A stretch of DNA of 64,000 bases from Zeus faber (taxonomy: Eukaryota; Chordata; Actinopteri; Zeiformes; Zeidae): contig CAUIJY010000068.1 in NCBI GenBank assembly GCA_960531495.1, forward strand, positions 248,001 to 312,000. Direction: 5' to 3'. A program made the position numbers and the translations under genes. Below the pieces are notes generated by a model that was not told the DNA's origin, made no database searches, and was given only the letters and a program-made list of their open reading frames with translations. Below are positions 1 to 12,487 of the stretch, one piece after another (positions within the stretch are counted from its first letter, which is position 1; each line of letters begins with the position of its first letter).

Positions 1-1873
1 ACTGTTTGCAAAACAGTTTTTGGCACATCTAACAAGTTTTTCTGAAATTACGAGCAGTTTCATAAAAACCTGCATAGGTGGCAAACAAGGCATTTTCAGG
101 CAATTTAAAGACTGAAAGGATGTTTTGAGTAAAGGTTTCTGTCATGACTCTCTAGGACCTGCTCAGATAGTGTAAATACTGTTATGAACTGATTTGTAAT
201 GGGAAAGTACTGTTTGCAAAAGAGTTTTTGGCACATCTAACAAGTTTTTCTGAAATTATGATCATTTTCATAAAAACCTGCATGGATGGCAAATAAGGCA
301 TTTTCAGGCAATTTGAAGACTGAAAGGATGTTTTGAGTAAAGGTTTCCGTCATGACTCTCTAGGACCTGCTCAGATAGTGTAAATACTGTTATGAACTGA
401 TTTGTAATGGGAAAGTACTGTTTGCAAAACAGTTTTTGGCACATCTAACAAGTTTTTCTGAAATTACGAGCAGTTTCATAAAAACCTGCATGGGTGGCAA
501 ACATGGCATTTTCAGGCAATTTAAAGACTGAAAGGATGTTTTGAGTAAAGGTTTCCGTCATGACTCTCTAGGACCTGCTCAGATAGTGTAAATACTGTTA
601 TGAACTGATTTGTAATGGGAAAGTACTGTTTGCAAAACAGTTTTTGGCACATCTAACAAGTTTTTCTGAAATTACGAGCAGTTTCATAAAAACCTGCATG
701 GGTGGCAAACATGGCATTTTCAGGCAATTTAAAGACTGAAAGGATGTTTTGAGTAAAGGTTTCTGTCATGACTCTGTAGGACCTGCTCAGATAGTGTAAA
801 TACTGTTATGAACTCATTTGTAATGGGAAAGTACTGTTTGCAGAACAGTTTTTGGCACATCTAACACATTTTTTCTGAAATTACGAGCATTTTCATAAAA
901 ACCTGCATGGATGGCAAACAAGGCATTTTCAGGCAATTTAAAGACTGGAAGGATGTTTTGAGTAAAGGTTTCTGTCATGACTGTGTAGGAACTGCTCAGA
1001 TAGTGTGAATACTGTTTTGAACTCATTTGTAATTGGGAATGTACTGTTTGTAAAACAGTTTTTGGCACATCTAACAAGTATTTCTGAAATAATAAGCATT
1101 TTCATGAAACCTGCATGGATGGCAAACAAGGCATTTTCAGGCCATTTAAAGACTGAAAGGATGTTTTGAGTAAAGATTTCTGTCATGACTCAGTAGGAAC
1201 TGCTCAGATAGTGTAAATACTGTTATGAACTCATTTGTAATGGGAAAGTACTGTTTGCAAAAGAGTTTTTGGCACATCTAACAAGTTTTTCTGAAATTAC
1301 GAGCAGTTTCATAAAAACCTGCATGGGTGGCAAACAAGGCATTTTCAGGCAATTTAAAGACTGAAAGGATGTTTTGAGTAAAGGTTTCTGTCATGACTCT
1401 GTAGGAACTGCTCAGATAGTGTGAATACTGTTTTGAACTCATTTGTAATTGGGAATGTACTGTTTGTAAAACAGTTTTTGGCACATCTAACAAGTATTTC
1501 TGAAATAATAAGCATTTTCATGAAACCTGCATGGATGGCAAACAAGGCATTTTCAGGCCATTTAAAGACTGAAAGGATGTTTTGAGTAAAGATTTCTGTC
1601 ATGACTCAGTAGGAACTGCTCAGATAGTGTAAATACTGTTATGAACTCATTTGAAATGGGAAAGTACTGTTTGCAAAAGAGTTTTTGGCACATCAAACAA
1701 GTTTTTCTGAAATTACAAGCACTTTCATAAAAACCTGCATGGATGGCAAACAAGGCATTTTCAGGCAATTTGAAGACTGAAAGGATGTTTTGAGTAAAGG
1801 TTTCTGTCATAACTCTGTAGGAACTGCTCAGATAGTGTAAATACTGTTATGAACTCATTTGTAATGGGAAAGT
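1..1873 (+). repeat. Outer-layer block 1: 9 monomers
   Basis: Monomers start at 1, 209, 417, 625, 833, 1043, 1250, 1459 and 1666. The block opens with the CATAGGTGGC variant (near 88) that also opens the blocks at 1874 and 5414. Monomer 209 carries ATGATCATTTT and GCAAATAAGG. Monomers 209 and 417 carry the rare CpG form TTCCGTCATG. The left end is only the window edge, so this block may be a truncated copy of a longer unit. Confidence 0.85.
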
Positions 1874-4800
1874 ACTGTTTGCAAAACAGTTTTTGGCACA
1901 TCTAACAAGTTTTTCTGAAATTACGAGCAGTTTCATAAAAACCTGCATAGGTGGCAAACAAGGCATTTTCAGGCAATTTAAAGACTGAAAGGATGTTTTG
2001 AGTAAAGGTTTCTGTCATGACTCTCTAGGACCTGCTCAGATAGTGTAAATACTGTTATGAACTGATTTGTAATGGGAAAGTACTGTTTGCAAAAGAGTTT
2101 TTGGCACATCTAACAAGTTTTTCTGAAATTATGATCATTTTCATAAAAACCTGCATGGATGGCAAATAAGGCATTTTCAGGCAATTTGAAGACTGAAAGG
2201 ATGTTTTGAGTAAAGGTTTCCGTCATGACTCTCTAGGACCTGCTCAGATAGTGTAAATACTGTTATGAACTGATTTGTAATGGGAAAGTACTGTTTGCAA
2301 AACAGTTTTTGGCACATCTAACAAGTTTTTCTGAAATTACGAGCAGTTTCATAAAAACCTGCATGGGTGGCAAACATGGCATTTTCAGGCAATTTAAAGA
2401 CTGAAAGGATGTTTTGAGTAAAGGTTTCTGTCATGACTCTGTAGGACCTGCTCAGATAGTGTAAATACTGTTATGAACTCATTTGTAATGGGAAAGTACT
2501 GTTTGCAGAACAGTTTTTGGCACATCTAACACATTTTTTCTGAAATTACGAGCATTTTCATAAAAACCTGCATGGATGGCAAACAAGGCATTTTCAGGCA
2601 ATTTAAAGACTGGAAGGATGTTTTGAGTAAAGGTTTCTGTCATGACTGTGTAGGAACTGCTCAGATAGTGTGAATACATGTTTTGAACTCATTTGTAATT
2701 GGGAATGTACTGTTTGTAAAAAAGTTTTTGGCACATCTAACAAGTATTTCTGAAATAATAAGCATTTTCATGAAACCTGCATGGATGGCAAACAAGGCAT
2801 TTTCAGGCCATTTAAAGACTGAAAGGATGTTTTGAGTAAAGATTTCTGTCATGACTCAGTAGGAACTGCTCAGATAGTGTAAATACTGTTATGAACTCAT
2901 TTGTAATGGGAAAGTACTGTTTGCAAAAGAGTTTTTGGCACATCTAACAAGTTTTTCTGAAATTACGAGCAGTTTCATAAAAACCTGCATGGGTGGCAAA
3001 CAAGGCATTTTCAGGCAATTTAAAGACTGAAAGGATGTTTTGAGTAAAGGTTTCTGTCATGACTCTCTAGGACCTGCTCAGATAGTGTAAATACTGTTAT
3101 GAACTGATTTGTAATGGGAAAGTACTGTTTGCAAAAGAGTTTTTGGCACATCTAACAAGTTTTTCTGAAATTATGAGCATTTTCATAAAAACCTGCATGG
3201 ATGGCAAACAAGGCATTTTCAGGCCATTTAAAGACTGAAAGGATGTTTTGAGTAAAGATTTCTTTCATGACTCAGTAGGAACTGCTCAGATAGTGTAAAT
3301 ACTGTTATGAACTCATTTGTAATGGGAAAGTACTGTTTGCAAAAGAGTTTTTGGCACATCTAACAAGTTTTTCTGAAATTACAAGCACTTTCATAAAAAC
3401 CTGCATGGATGGCAAACAAGGCATTTTCAGGCAATTTGAAGACTGAAAGGATGTTTTGAGTAAAGATTTCTGTCATGACTCAGTAGGAACTGCTCAGATA
3501 GTGTAAATACTGTTATGAACTCATTTGTAATGGGAAAGTACTGTTTGCAAAAGAGTTTTTGGCACATCTAACAAGTTTTTCTGAAATTACAAGCACTTTC
3601 ATAAAAACCTGCATGGATGGCAAACAAGGCATTTTCAGGCAATTTGAAGACTGAAAGGATGTTTTGAGTAAAGGTTTCTGTCATGACTGTGTAGGAACTG
3701 CTCAGATAGTGTGAATACTGTTTTGAACTCATTTGTAATTGGGAATGTACTGTTTGTAAAACAGTTTTTGGCACATCTAACAAGTATTTCTGAAATAATA
3801 AGCATTTTCATGAAACCTGCATGGATGGCAAACAAGGCATTTTCAGGCCATTTAAAGACTGAAAGGATGTTTTGAGTAAAGGTTTCTGTCATAACTCTGT
3901 AGGAACTGCTCAGATAAAGTAAATACTGTTATGAACTGATTTGTAATGGGAAAGTACTGGTTGCAAAAGAGTTTTTGGCACATCTAACAAGTTTTTCTGA
4001 AATTACGAGCAGTTTCATAAAAACCTGCATGGGTGGCAAACATGGCATTTTCAGGCAATTTAAAGACTGAAAGGATGTTTTGAGTAAAGGTTTCTGTCAT
4101 AACTCTGTAGGAACTGCTCAGATAGTGTAAATACTGTTATGAACTCATTTGTAATGGGAAAGTACTGTTTGCAGAACAGTTTTTGGCACATCTTACACAT
4201 TTTTTCTGAAATTACGAGCATTTTCATAAAAACCTGCATGGATGGCAAACAAGGCATTTTCAGGCAATTTAAAGACTGAAAGGATGTTTTGAGTAAAGGT
4301 TTCTGTCATGACTCTGTAGGAACTGCTCAGATAGTGTGAATACTGTTTTGAACTCATTTGTAATTGGGAATGTACTGTTTGTAAAACAGTTTTTGGCACA
4401 TCTAACAAGTATTTCTGAAATAATAAGCATTTTCATGAAACCTGCATGGATGGCAAACAAGGCATTTTCAGGCCATTTGAAGACTGAAAGGATGTTTTGA
4501 GTAAAGATTTCTGTCATGACTCTGTAGGAACTGCTCAGAAAGTGTAAATACTGTTATGAACTCATTTGTAATGGGAAAGTACTGTTTGCAAAACAGTTTT
4601 TGGCACATCTAACAAGTTTTTCTGAAATTACGAGCAGTTTCATAAAAACCTGCATGGGTGGCAAACATGGCATTTTCAGGCAATTTAAAGACTGAAAGGA
4701 TGTTTTGAGTAAAGGTTTCTGTCATAACTCTGTAGGAACTGCTCAGATAGTGTAAATACTGTTATGAACTCATTTGTAATGGGAAAGTACTGTTTGCAGA

Positions 4801-5413
4801 ACAGTTTTTGGCACATCTTACACATTTTTGCTGAAATTACGAGCATTTTCATAAAAACCTGCATGGATGGCAAACAAGGCATTTTCAGGCAATTTAAAGA
4901 CTGAAAGGATGTTTTGAGTAAAGGTTTCTGTCATGACTCTGTAGGAACTGCTCAGATAGTGTGAATACTGTTTTGAACTCATTTGTAATTGGGAATGTAC
5001 TGTTTGTAAAACAGTTTTTGGCACATCTAACAAGTATTTCTGAAATAATAAGCATTTTCATGAAACCTGCATGGATGGCAAACAAGGCATTTTCAGGCCA
5101 TTTAAAGACTGAAAGGATGTTTTGAGTAAAGATTTCTGTCATGACTCAGTAGGAACTGCTCAGATAGTGTAAATACTGTTATGAACTCATTTGAAATGGG
5201 AAAGTACTGTTTGCAAAAGAGTTTTTGGCACATCAAACAAGTTTTTCTGAAATTACAAGCACTTTCATAAAAACCTGCATGGATGGCAAACAAGGCATTT
5301 TCAGGCAATTTGAAGACTGAAAGGATGTTTTGAGTAAAGGTTTCTGTCATAACTCTGTAGGAACTGCTCAGATAGTGTAAATACTGTTATGAACTCATTT
5401 GTAATGGGAAAGT
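1874..5413 (+). repeat. Outer-layer block 2: 17 monomers (3,540 bp)
   Basis: This block starts at the second CATAGGTGGC monomer and runs to the third. Its first monomers repeat those at 1 and 209, but only three monomers, not four, separate the anchor from the GCAGAACAG/ACACATTTTTT monomer (2498; compare 833). The monomer at 2498 is 211 bp because of a one-base insertion giving TACATGTTTT near 2677. The next monomer has a private change, TAAAAAAGTT for TAAAACAGTT. Bases 3195-4666 reappear at 6110-7581, and 4605-5634 at 7936-8965. Confidence 0.85.
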
Positions 5414-8400
5414 ACTGTTTGCAAAACAGTTTTTGGCACATCTAACAAGTTTTTCTGAAATTACGAGCAGTTTCATAAAAACCTGCATAGGTGGCAAACA
5501 AGGCATTTTCAGGCAATTTAAAGACTGAAAGGATGTTTTGAGTAAAGGTTTCTGTCATGACTCTCTAGGACCTGCTCAGATAGTGTAAATACTGTTATGA
5601 ACTGATTTGTAATGGGAAAGTACTGTTTGCAAAACAGTTTTTGGCACATCTAACAAGTTTTTCTGAAATTACGAGCAGTTTCATAAAAACCTGCATGGGT
5701 GGCAAACATGGCATTTTCAGGCAATTTAAAGACTGAAAGGATGTTTTGAGTAAAGGTTTCTGTCATGACTCTGTAGGACCTGCTCAGATAGTGTAAATAC
5801 TGTTATGAACTCATTTGTAATGGGAAAGTACTGTTTGCAGAACAGTTTTTGGCACATCTAACACATTTTTTCTGAAATTACGAGCATTTTCATAAAAACC
5901 TGCATGGATGGCAAACAAGGCATTTTCAGGCAATTTAAAGACTGGAAGGATGTTTTGAGTAAAGGTTTCTGTCATGACTGTGTAGGAACTGCTCAGATAG
6001 TGTGAATACTGTTTTGAACTCATTTGTAATTGGGAATGTACTGTTTGTAAAACAGTTTTTGGCACATCTAACAAGTATTTCTGAAATAATAAGCATTTTC
6101 ATGAAACCTGCATGGATGGCAAACAAGGCATTTTCAGGCCATTTAAAGACTGAAAGGATGTTTTGAGTAAAGATTTCTTTCATGACTCAGTAGGAACTGC
6201 TCAGATAGTGTAAATACTGTTATGAACTCATTTGTAATGGGAAAGTACTGTTTGCAAAAGAGTTTTTGGCACATCTAACAAGTTTTTCTGAAATTACAAG
6301 CACTTTCATAAAAACCTGCATGGATGGCAAACAAGGCATTTTCAGGCAATTTGAAGACTGAAAGGATGTTTTGAGTAAAGATTTCTGTCATGACTCAGTA
6401 GGAACTGCTCAGATAGTGTAAATACTGTTATGAACTCATTTGTAATGGGAAAGTACTGTTTGCAAAAGAGTTTTTGGCACATCTAACAAGTTTTTCTGAA
6501 ATTACAAGCACTTTCATAAAAACCTGCATGGATGGCAAACAAGGCATTTTCAGGCAATTTGAAGACTGAAAGGATGTTTTGAGTAAAGGTTTCTGGCATG
6601 ACTGTGTAGGAACTGCTCAGATAGTGTGAATACTGTTTTGAACTCATTTGTAATTGGGAATGTACTGTTTGTAAAACAGTTTTTGGCACATCTAACAAGT
6701 ATTTCTGAAATAATAAGCATTTTCATGAAACCTGCATGGATGGCAAACAAGGCATTTTCAGGCCATTTAAAGACTGAAAGGATGTTTTGAGTAAAGGTTT
6801 CTGTCATAACTCTGTAGGAACTGCTCAGATAAAGTAAATACTGTTATGAACTGATTTGTAATGGGAAAGTACTGGTTGCAAAAGAGTTTTTGGCACATCT
6901 AACAAGTTTTTCTGAAATTACGAGCAGTTTCATAAAAACCTGCATGGGTGGCAAACATGGCATTTTCAGGCAATTTAAAGACTGAAAGGATGTTTTGAGT
7001 AAAGGTTTCTGTCATAACTCTGTAGGAACTGCTCAGATAGTGTAAATACTGTTATGAACTCATTTGTAATGGGAAAGTACTGTTTGCAGAACAGTTTTTG
7101 GCACATCTTACACATTTTTTCTGAAATTACGAGCATTTTCATAAAAACCTGCATGGATGGCAAACAAGGCATTTTCAGGCAATTTAAAGACTGAAAGGAT
7201 GTTTTGAGTAAAGGTTTCTGTCATGACTCTGTAGGAACTGCTCAGATAGTGTGAATACTGTTTTGAACTCATTTGTAATTGGGAATGTACTGTTTGTAAA
7301 ACAGTTTTTGGCACATCTAACAAGTATTTCTGAAATAATAAGCATTTTCATGAAACCTGCATGGATGGCAAACAAGGCATTTTCAGGCCATTTGAAGACT
7401 GAAAGGATGTTTTGAGTAAAGATTTCTGTCATGACTCTGTAGGAACTGCTCAGAAAGTGTAAATACTGTTATGAACTCATTTGTAATGGGAAAGTACTGT
7501 TTGCAAAACAGTTTTTGGCACATCTAACAAGTTTTTCTGAAATTACGAGCAGTTTCATAAAAACCTGCATGGGTGGCAAACAAGGCATTTTCAGGCAATT
7601 TAAAGACTGAAAGGATGTTTTGAGTAAAGGTTTCTGTCATGACTCTCTAGGACCTGCTCAGATAGTGTGAATACTGTTTTGAACTCATTTGTAATTGGGA
7701 ATGTACTGTTTGTAAAACAGTTTTTGGCACATCTAACAAGTATTTCTGAAATAATAAGCATTTTCATGAAACCTGCATGGATGGCAAACAAGGCATTTTC
7801 AGGCCATTTAAAGACTGAAAGGATGTTTTGAGTAAAGGTTTCTGTCATAACTCTGTAGGAACTGCTCAGATAAAGTAAATACTGTTATGAACTCATTTGT
7901 AATGGGAAAGTACTGGTTGCAAAAGAGTTTTTGGCACATCTAACAAGTTTTTCTGAAATTACGAGCAGTTTCATAAAAACCTGCATGGGTGGCAAACATG
8001 GCATTTTCAGGCAATTTAAAGACTGAAAGGATGTTTTGAGTAAAGGTTTCTGTCATAACTCTGTAGGAACTGCTCAGATAGTGTAAATACTGTTATGAAC
8101 TCATTTGTAATGGGAAAGTACTGTTTGCAGAACAGTTTTTGGCACATCTTACACATTTTTGCTGAAATTACGAGCATTTTCATAAAAACCTGCATGGATG
8201 GCAAACAAGGCATTTTCAGGCAATTTAAAGACTGAAAGGATGTTTTGAGTAAAGGTTTCTGTCATGACTCTGTAGGAACTGCTCAGATAGTGTGAATACT
8301 GTTTTGAACTCATTTGTAATTGGGAATGTACTGTTTGTAAAACAGTTTTTGGCACATCTAACAAGTATTTCTGAAATAATAAGCATTTTCATGAAACCTG

Positions 8401-8744
8401 CATGGATGGCAAACAAGGCATTTTCAGGCCATTTAAAGACTGAAAGGATGTTTTGAGTAAAGATTTCTGTCATGACTCAGTAGGAACTGCTCAGATAGTG
8501 TAAATACTGTTATGAACTCATTTGAAATGGGAAAGTACTGTTTGCAAAAGAGTTTTTGGCACATCAAACAAGTTTTTCTGAAATTACAAGCACTTTCATA
8601 AAAACCTGCATGGATGGCAAACAAGGCATTTTCAGGCAATTTGAAGACTGAAAGGATGTTTTGAGTAAAGGTTTCTGTCATAACTCTGTAGGAACTGCTC
8701 AGATAGTGTAAATACTGTTATGAACTCATTTGTAATGGGAAAGT
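5414..8744 (+). repeat. Outer-layer block 3: 16 monomers (3,331 bp)
   Basis: This is the third copy of the outer-layer unit. Here only two monomers separate the anchor (5414) from the GCAGAACAG/ACACATTTTTT monomer (5830). The rare variant ATTTCTTTCATGAC near 6173 matches the one near 3258 at an offset of 2,915 bp, which marks a duplicated segment of about 1.47 kb. A private T-to-G change gives TTTCTGGCATG near 6595. Monomers with TGACTCAGTAGG are common here, as in the rest of the outer layer. Confidence 0.85.
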
Positions 8745-10199
8745 ACTGTTTGCAAAACAGTTTTTGGCACATCTAACAAGTTTTTCTGAAATTACGAGCA
8801 GTTTCATAAAAACCTGCATGGGTGGCAAACAAGGCATTTTCAGGCAATTTAAAGACTGAAAGGATGTTTTGAGTAAAGGTTTCTGTCATGACTCTCTAGG
8901 ACCTGCTCAGATAGTGTAAATACTGTTATGAACTGATTTGTAATGGGAAAGTACTGTTTGCAAAAGAGTTTTATGCACATCTAACAAGTTTTTCTGAAAT
9001 TATGAGCATTTTCATAAAAACCTGCATGGATGGCAAACAAGGCATTTTCAGGCAATTTAAAGACTGAAAGGATGTTTTGAGTAAAGGTTTCTGTCATGAC
9101 TCTGTAGGACCTGCTCAGATAGTGTAAATACTGTTATGAACTCATTTGTAATGGGAAAGTAGTGTTTGCAGAACAGTTTTTGGCACATCTAACAAGTTTT
9201 TCTGAAATTACGAGCAGTTTCATAAAAACCTGCATGGGTGGCAAACAAGGCATTTTCAGGCAATTTAAAGACTGAAAGGATGTTTTGAGTAAAGGTTTCT
9301 GTCATGACTGTGTAGGAACTGCTCAGATAGTGTGAATACTGTTTTGAACTCATTTGTAATTGGGAATGTACTGTTTGTAAAACAGTTTTTGGCACATCTA
9401 ACAAGTATTTCTGAAATAATAAGCATTTTCATGAAACCTGCATGGATGGCAAACAAGGCATTTTCAGGCCATTTAAAGACTGAAAGGATGTTTTGAGTAA
9501 AGCTTTCTGTCATGACTCTGTAGGAACTGCTCATATAGTGTGAATACTGTTTTGAACTCATTTGTAATTGGGAATGTACTCTTTGTAAAACAGTTTTTGG
9601 CACATCTAACAAGTATTTCTGAAATAATAAGCATTTTCATGAAACCTGCATGGATGGCAAACAAGGCATTTTCAGGCCATTTAAAGACTGAAAGGATGTT
9701 TGAGTAAAGATTTCTGTCATGACTCTGTAGGAACTGCTCAGATAGTGTAAATACTGTTATGAACTCATTTGTAATGGGAAAGTACTGTTTGCAAAACAGT
9801 TTTTGGCACATCTAACAAGTTTTTCTGAAATTACAAGCATTTTCATAAAAACCTGCATGGATGGCAAACAAGGCATTTTCAGGCAATTTAAAGACTGAAA
9901 GGATGTTTTGAGTAAAGTTTTCTGTCATGACTCTCTAGGACCTGCTCAGATAGTGTAAATACTGTTATGAACTGATTTTTAATGGGAAAGTACTGTTTGC
10001 AAAAGAGTTTTTGGCACATCTAACAAGTTTTTCTGAAATTACGAGCAGTTTCATAAAAACCTGCATGGGTGGCAAACATGGCATTTTCAGGCAATTTAAA
10101 GACTGAAAGGATGTTTTGAGTAAAGGTTTCTGTCATAACTCTGTAGGAACTGCTCAGATAGTGTAAATACTGTTATGAACTCATTTGTAATGGGAAAGT
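8745..10199 (+). repeat. Transitional block: 7 monomers (1,455 bp)
   Basis: Monomers start at 8745, 8953, 9161, 9370, 9578, 9784 and 9992. The first continues the outer layer: 7936-8965 copies 4605-5634, with one difference seen at 8820. From about 9560 it switches to sequence that matches 25168 onward and the 7-mer HOR: ACTCTTTG, a 206 bp monomer with GATGTTTGAG, GTTTTCTGTC and GATTTTTAATGGG. Private changes are TTTTATGCAC at 8973-8974 and AGTGTTTGC at 9162. This is the border between the outer and inner layers. Confidence 0.8.
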
Positions 10200-12487
10200 A
10201 CTTTTTGCAGAACAGTTTTTGGCACATCTAACACATTTTTCCTGAAATTACGAGCATTTTCATAAAAACCTGCATGGATGGCAAACAAGGCATTTTCAGG
10301 CAATTTTAAGACTGAAAGGATGTTTTGAGTAAAGGTTTCTGTCATGACTGTGTAGGAACTGCTCAGATAGTGTGAATACTGTTTTGAACTCATTTGTAAT
10401 TGGGAATGTACTGTTTGTAAAACAGTTTTTGGCACATCTAACAAGTATTTCTGAAATAATAAGCATTTTCATGAAACCTGCATGGATGGCAAACAAGGCA
10501 TTTTCAGGCCATTTAAAGACTGAAAGGATGTTTTGAGTAAAGCTTTCTGTCATGACTCTGTAGGAACTGCTCATATAGTGTGAATACTGTTTTGAACTCA
10601 TTTGTAATTGGGAATGTACTCTTTGTAAAACAGTTTTTGGCACATCTAACAAGTATTTCTGAAATAATAAGCATTTTCATGAAACCTGCATGGATGGCAA
10701 ACAAGGCATTTTCAGGCCATTTAAAGACTGAAAGGATGTTTTGAGTAAAGATTTCTGTCATGACTCTCTAGGACCTGCTCAGATAGTGTAAATACTGTTA
10801 TGAACTGATTTGTAATGGGAAAGTACTGTTTGCAAAAGAGTTTTTGGCACATCTAACAAGTTTTTCTGAAATTATAGGCATTTTCATAAAAACCTGCATG
10901 GATGGCAAACAAGGCATTTTCAGGCAATTTAAAGACTGAAAGGATGTTTTGAGTAAAGGTTTCTGTCATGACTCTGTAGGACCTGCTCAGATAGTGTAAA
11001 TACTGTTATGAACTCATTTGTAATGGGAAAGTACTGTTTGCAGAACAGTTTTTGGCACATCTAACAAGTATTTCTGAAATAATAAGCATTTTCATGAAAC
11101 CTGCATGGATGGCAAACAAGGCATTTTCAGGCCATTTAAAGACTGAAAGGATGTTTTGAGTAAAGATTTCTGTCATGACTCAGTAGGAACTGCTCAGATA
11201 GTGTAAATACTGTTATGAACTCATTTGTAATGGGAAAGTACTGTTTGCAAAACAGTTTTTGGCACATCTAACACATTTTTTCTGAAATTACGAGCATTTT
11301 CATAAAAACCTGCATGGATGGCAAACAAGGAATTTTCAGGCAATTTAAAGACTGGAAGGATGTTTTGAGTAAAGGTTTCTGTCATGACTGTGTAGGAACT
11401 GCTCAGATAGTGTGAATACTGTTTTGAACTCATTTGTAATTGGGAATGTACTGTTTGTAAAACAGTTTTTGGCACATCTAACAAGTATTTCTGAAATAAT
11501 AAGCATTTTCATGAAACCTGCATGGATGGCAAACAAGGCATTTTCAGGCCATTTAAAGACTGAAAGGATGTTTTGAGTAAAGGTTTCTGTCATAACTCTG
11601 TAGGAACTGCTCAGATAGTGTTAATACTGTTATGAACTCATTTGTAATGGGAAAGTACTGTTTGCAGAACAGTTTTTGGCACATCTAACAAGTTTTTCTG
11701 AAATTACAAGCACTTTCATAAAAACCTGCATGGATGGCAAACAAGGCATTTTCAGGCAATTTAAAGACTGAAAGGATGTTTTGAGTAAAGGTTTCTGTCA
11801 TGACTGTGTAGGAACTGCTCAGATAGTGTGAATACTGTTTTGAACTCATTTGTAATTGGGAATGTACTCTTTGTAAAACAGTTTTTGGAACATCTAACAA
11901 GTATTTCTGAAATAATAAGCATTTTCATGAAACCTGCATGGATGGCAAACAAGGCATTTTCAGGCCATTTAAAGACTGAAAGGATGTTTGAGTAAAGATT
12001 TCTGTCATGACTCTGTAGGAACTGCTCAGATAGTGTAAATACTGTTATGAAATCATTTGTAATGGGAAAGTACTGTTTGCAAAACAGTTTTTGGCACATC
12101 TAACAAGTTTTTCTGAAATTACAAGCATTTTCATAAAAACCTGCATGGATGGCAAACAAGGCATTTTCAGGCAATTTAAAGACTGAAAGGATGTTTTGAG
12201 TAAAGTTTTCTGTCATGACTCTCTAGGACCTGCTCAGATAGTGTAAATACTGTTATGAACTGATTTGTAATGGGAAAGTACTGTTTGCAAAAGAGTTTTT
12301 GGCACATCTAACAAGTTTTTCTGAAATTACGAGCAGTTTCATAAAAACCTGCATGGGTGGCAAACATGGCATTTTCAGGCAATTTAAAGACTGAAAGGAT
12401 GTTTTGAGTAAAGGTTTCTGTCATAACTCTGTAGGAACTGCTCAGATAGTGTAAATACTGTTATGAACTCATTTGTAATGGGAAAGT
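10200..12487 (+). repeat. Anchor interval of 11 monomers (7-mer-related)
   Basis: This begins with the first ACTTTTTGCAG anchor. Monomers start at 10200, 10410, 10618, 10825, 11033, 11240, 11450, 11657, 11866, 12072 and 12280. The first four correspond to n1-n4 of the 7-mer, with ATTATAGGC in place of ATTATGAGC near 10873. Outer-layer-type monomers follow (TGACTCAGTAGG near 11180). The stretch from about 11605 matches 24925 onward at an offset of 13,320 bp, through n5-, n6- and n7-like monomers. Confidence 0.8.

Noticed and set aside
10296..10652. Minus-strand frames of 112-118 codons as possible repeat proteins
   Set aside because: They arise where monomer lengths happen to keep one frame open. 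The same peptide segments appear in different frames in neighbouring monomers. No promoter, signal peptide or known domain is visible, and cysteine and histidine spacing does not fit zinc fingers.
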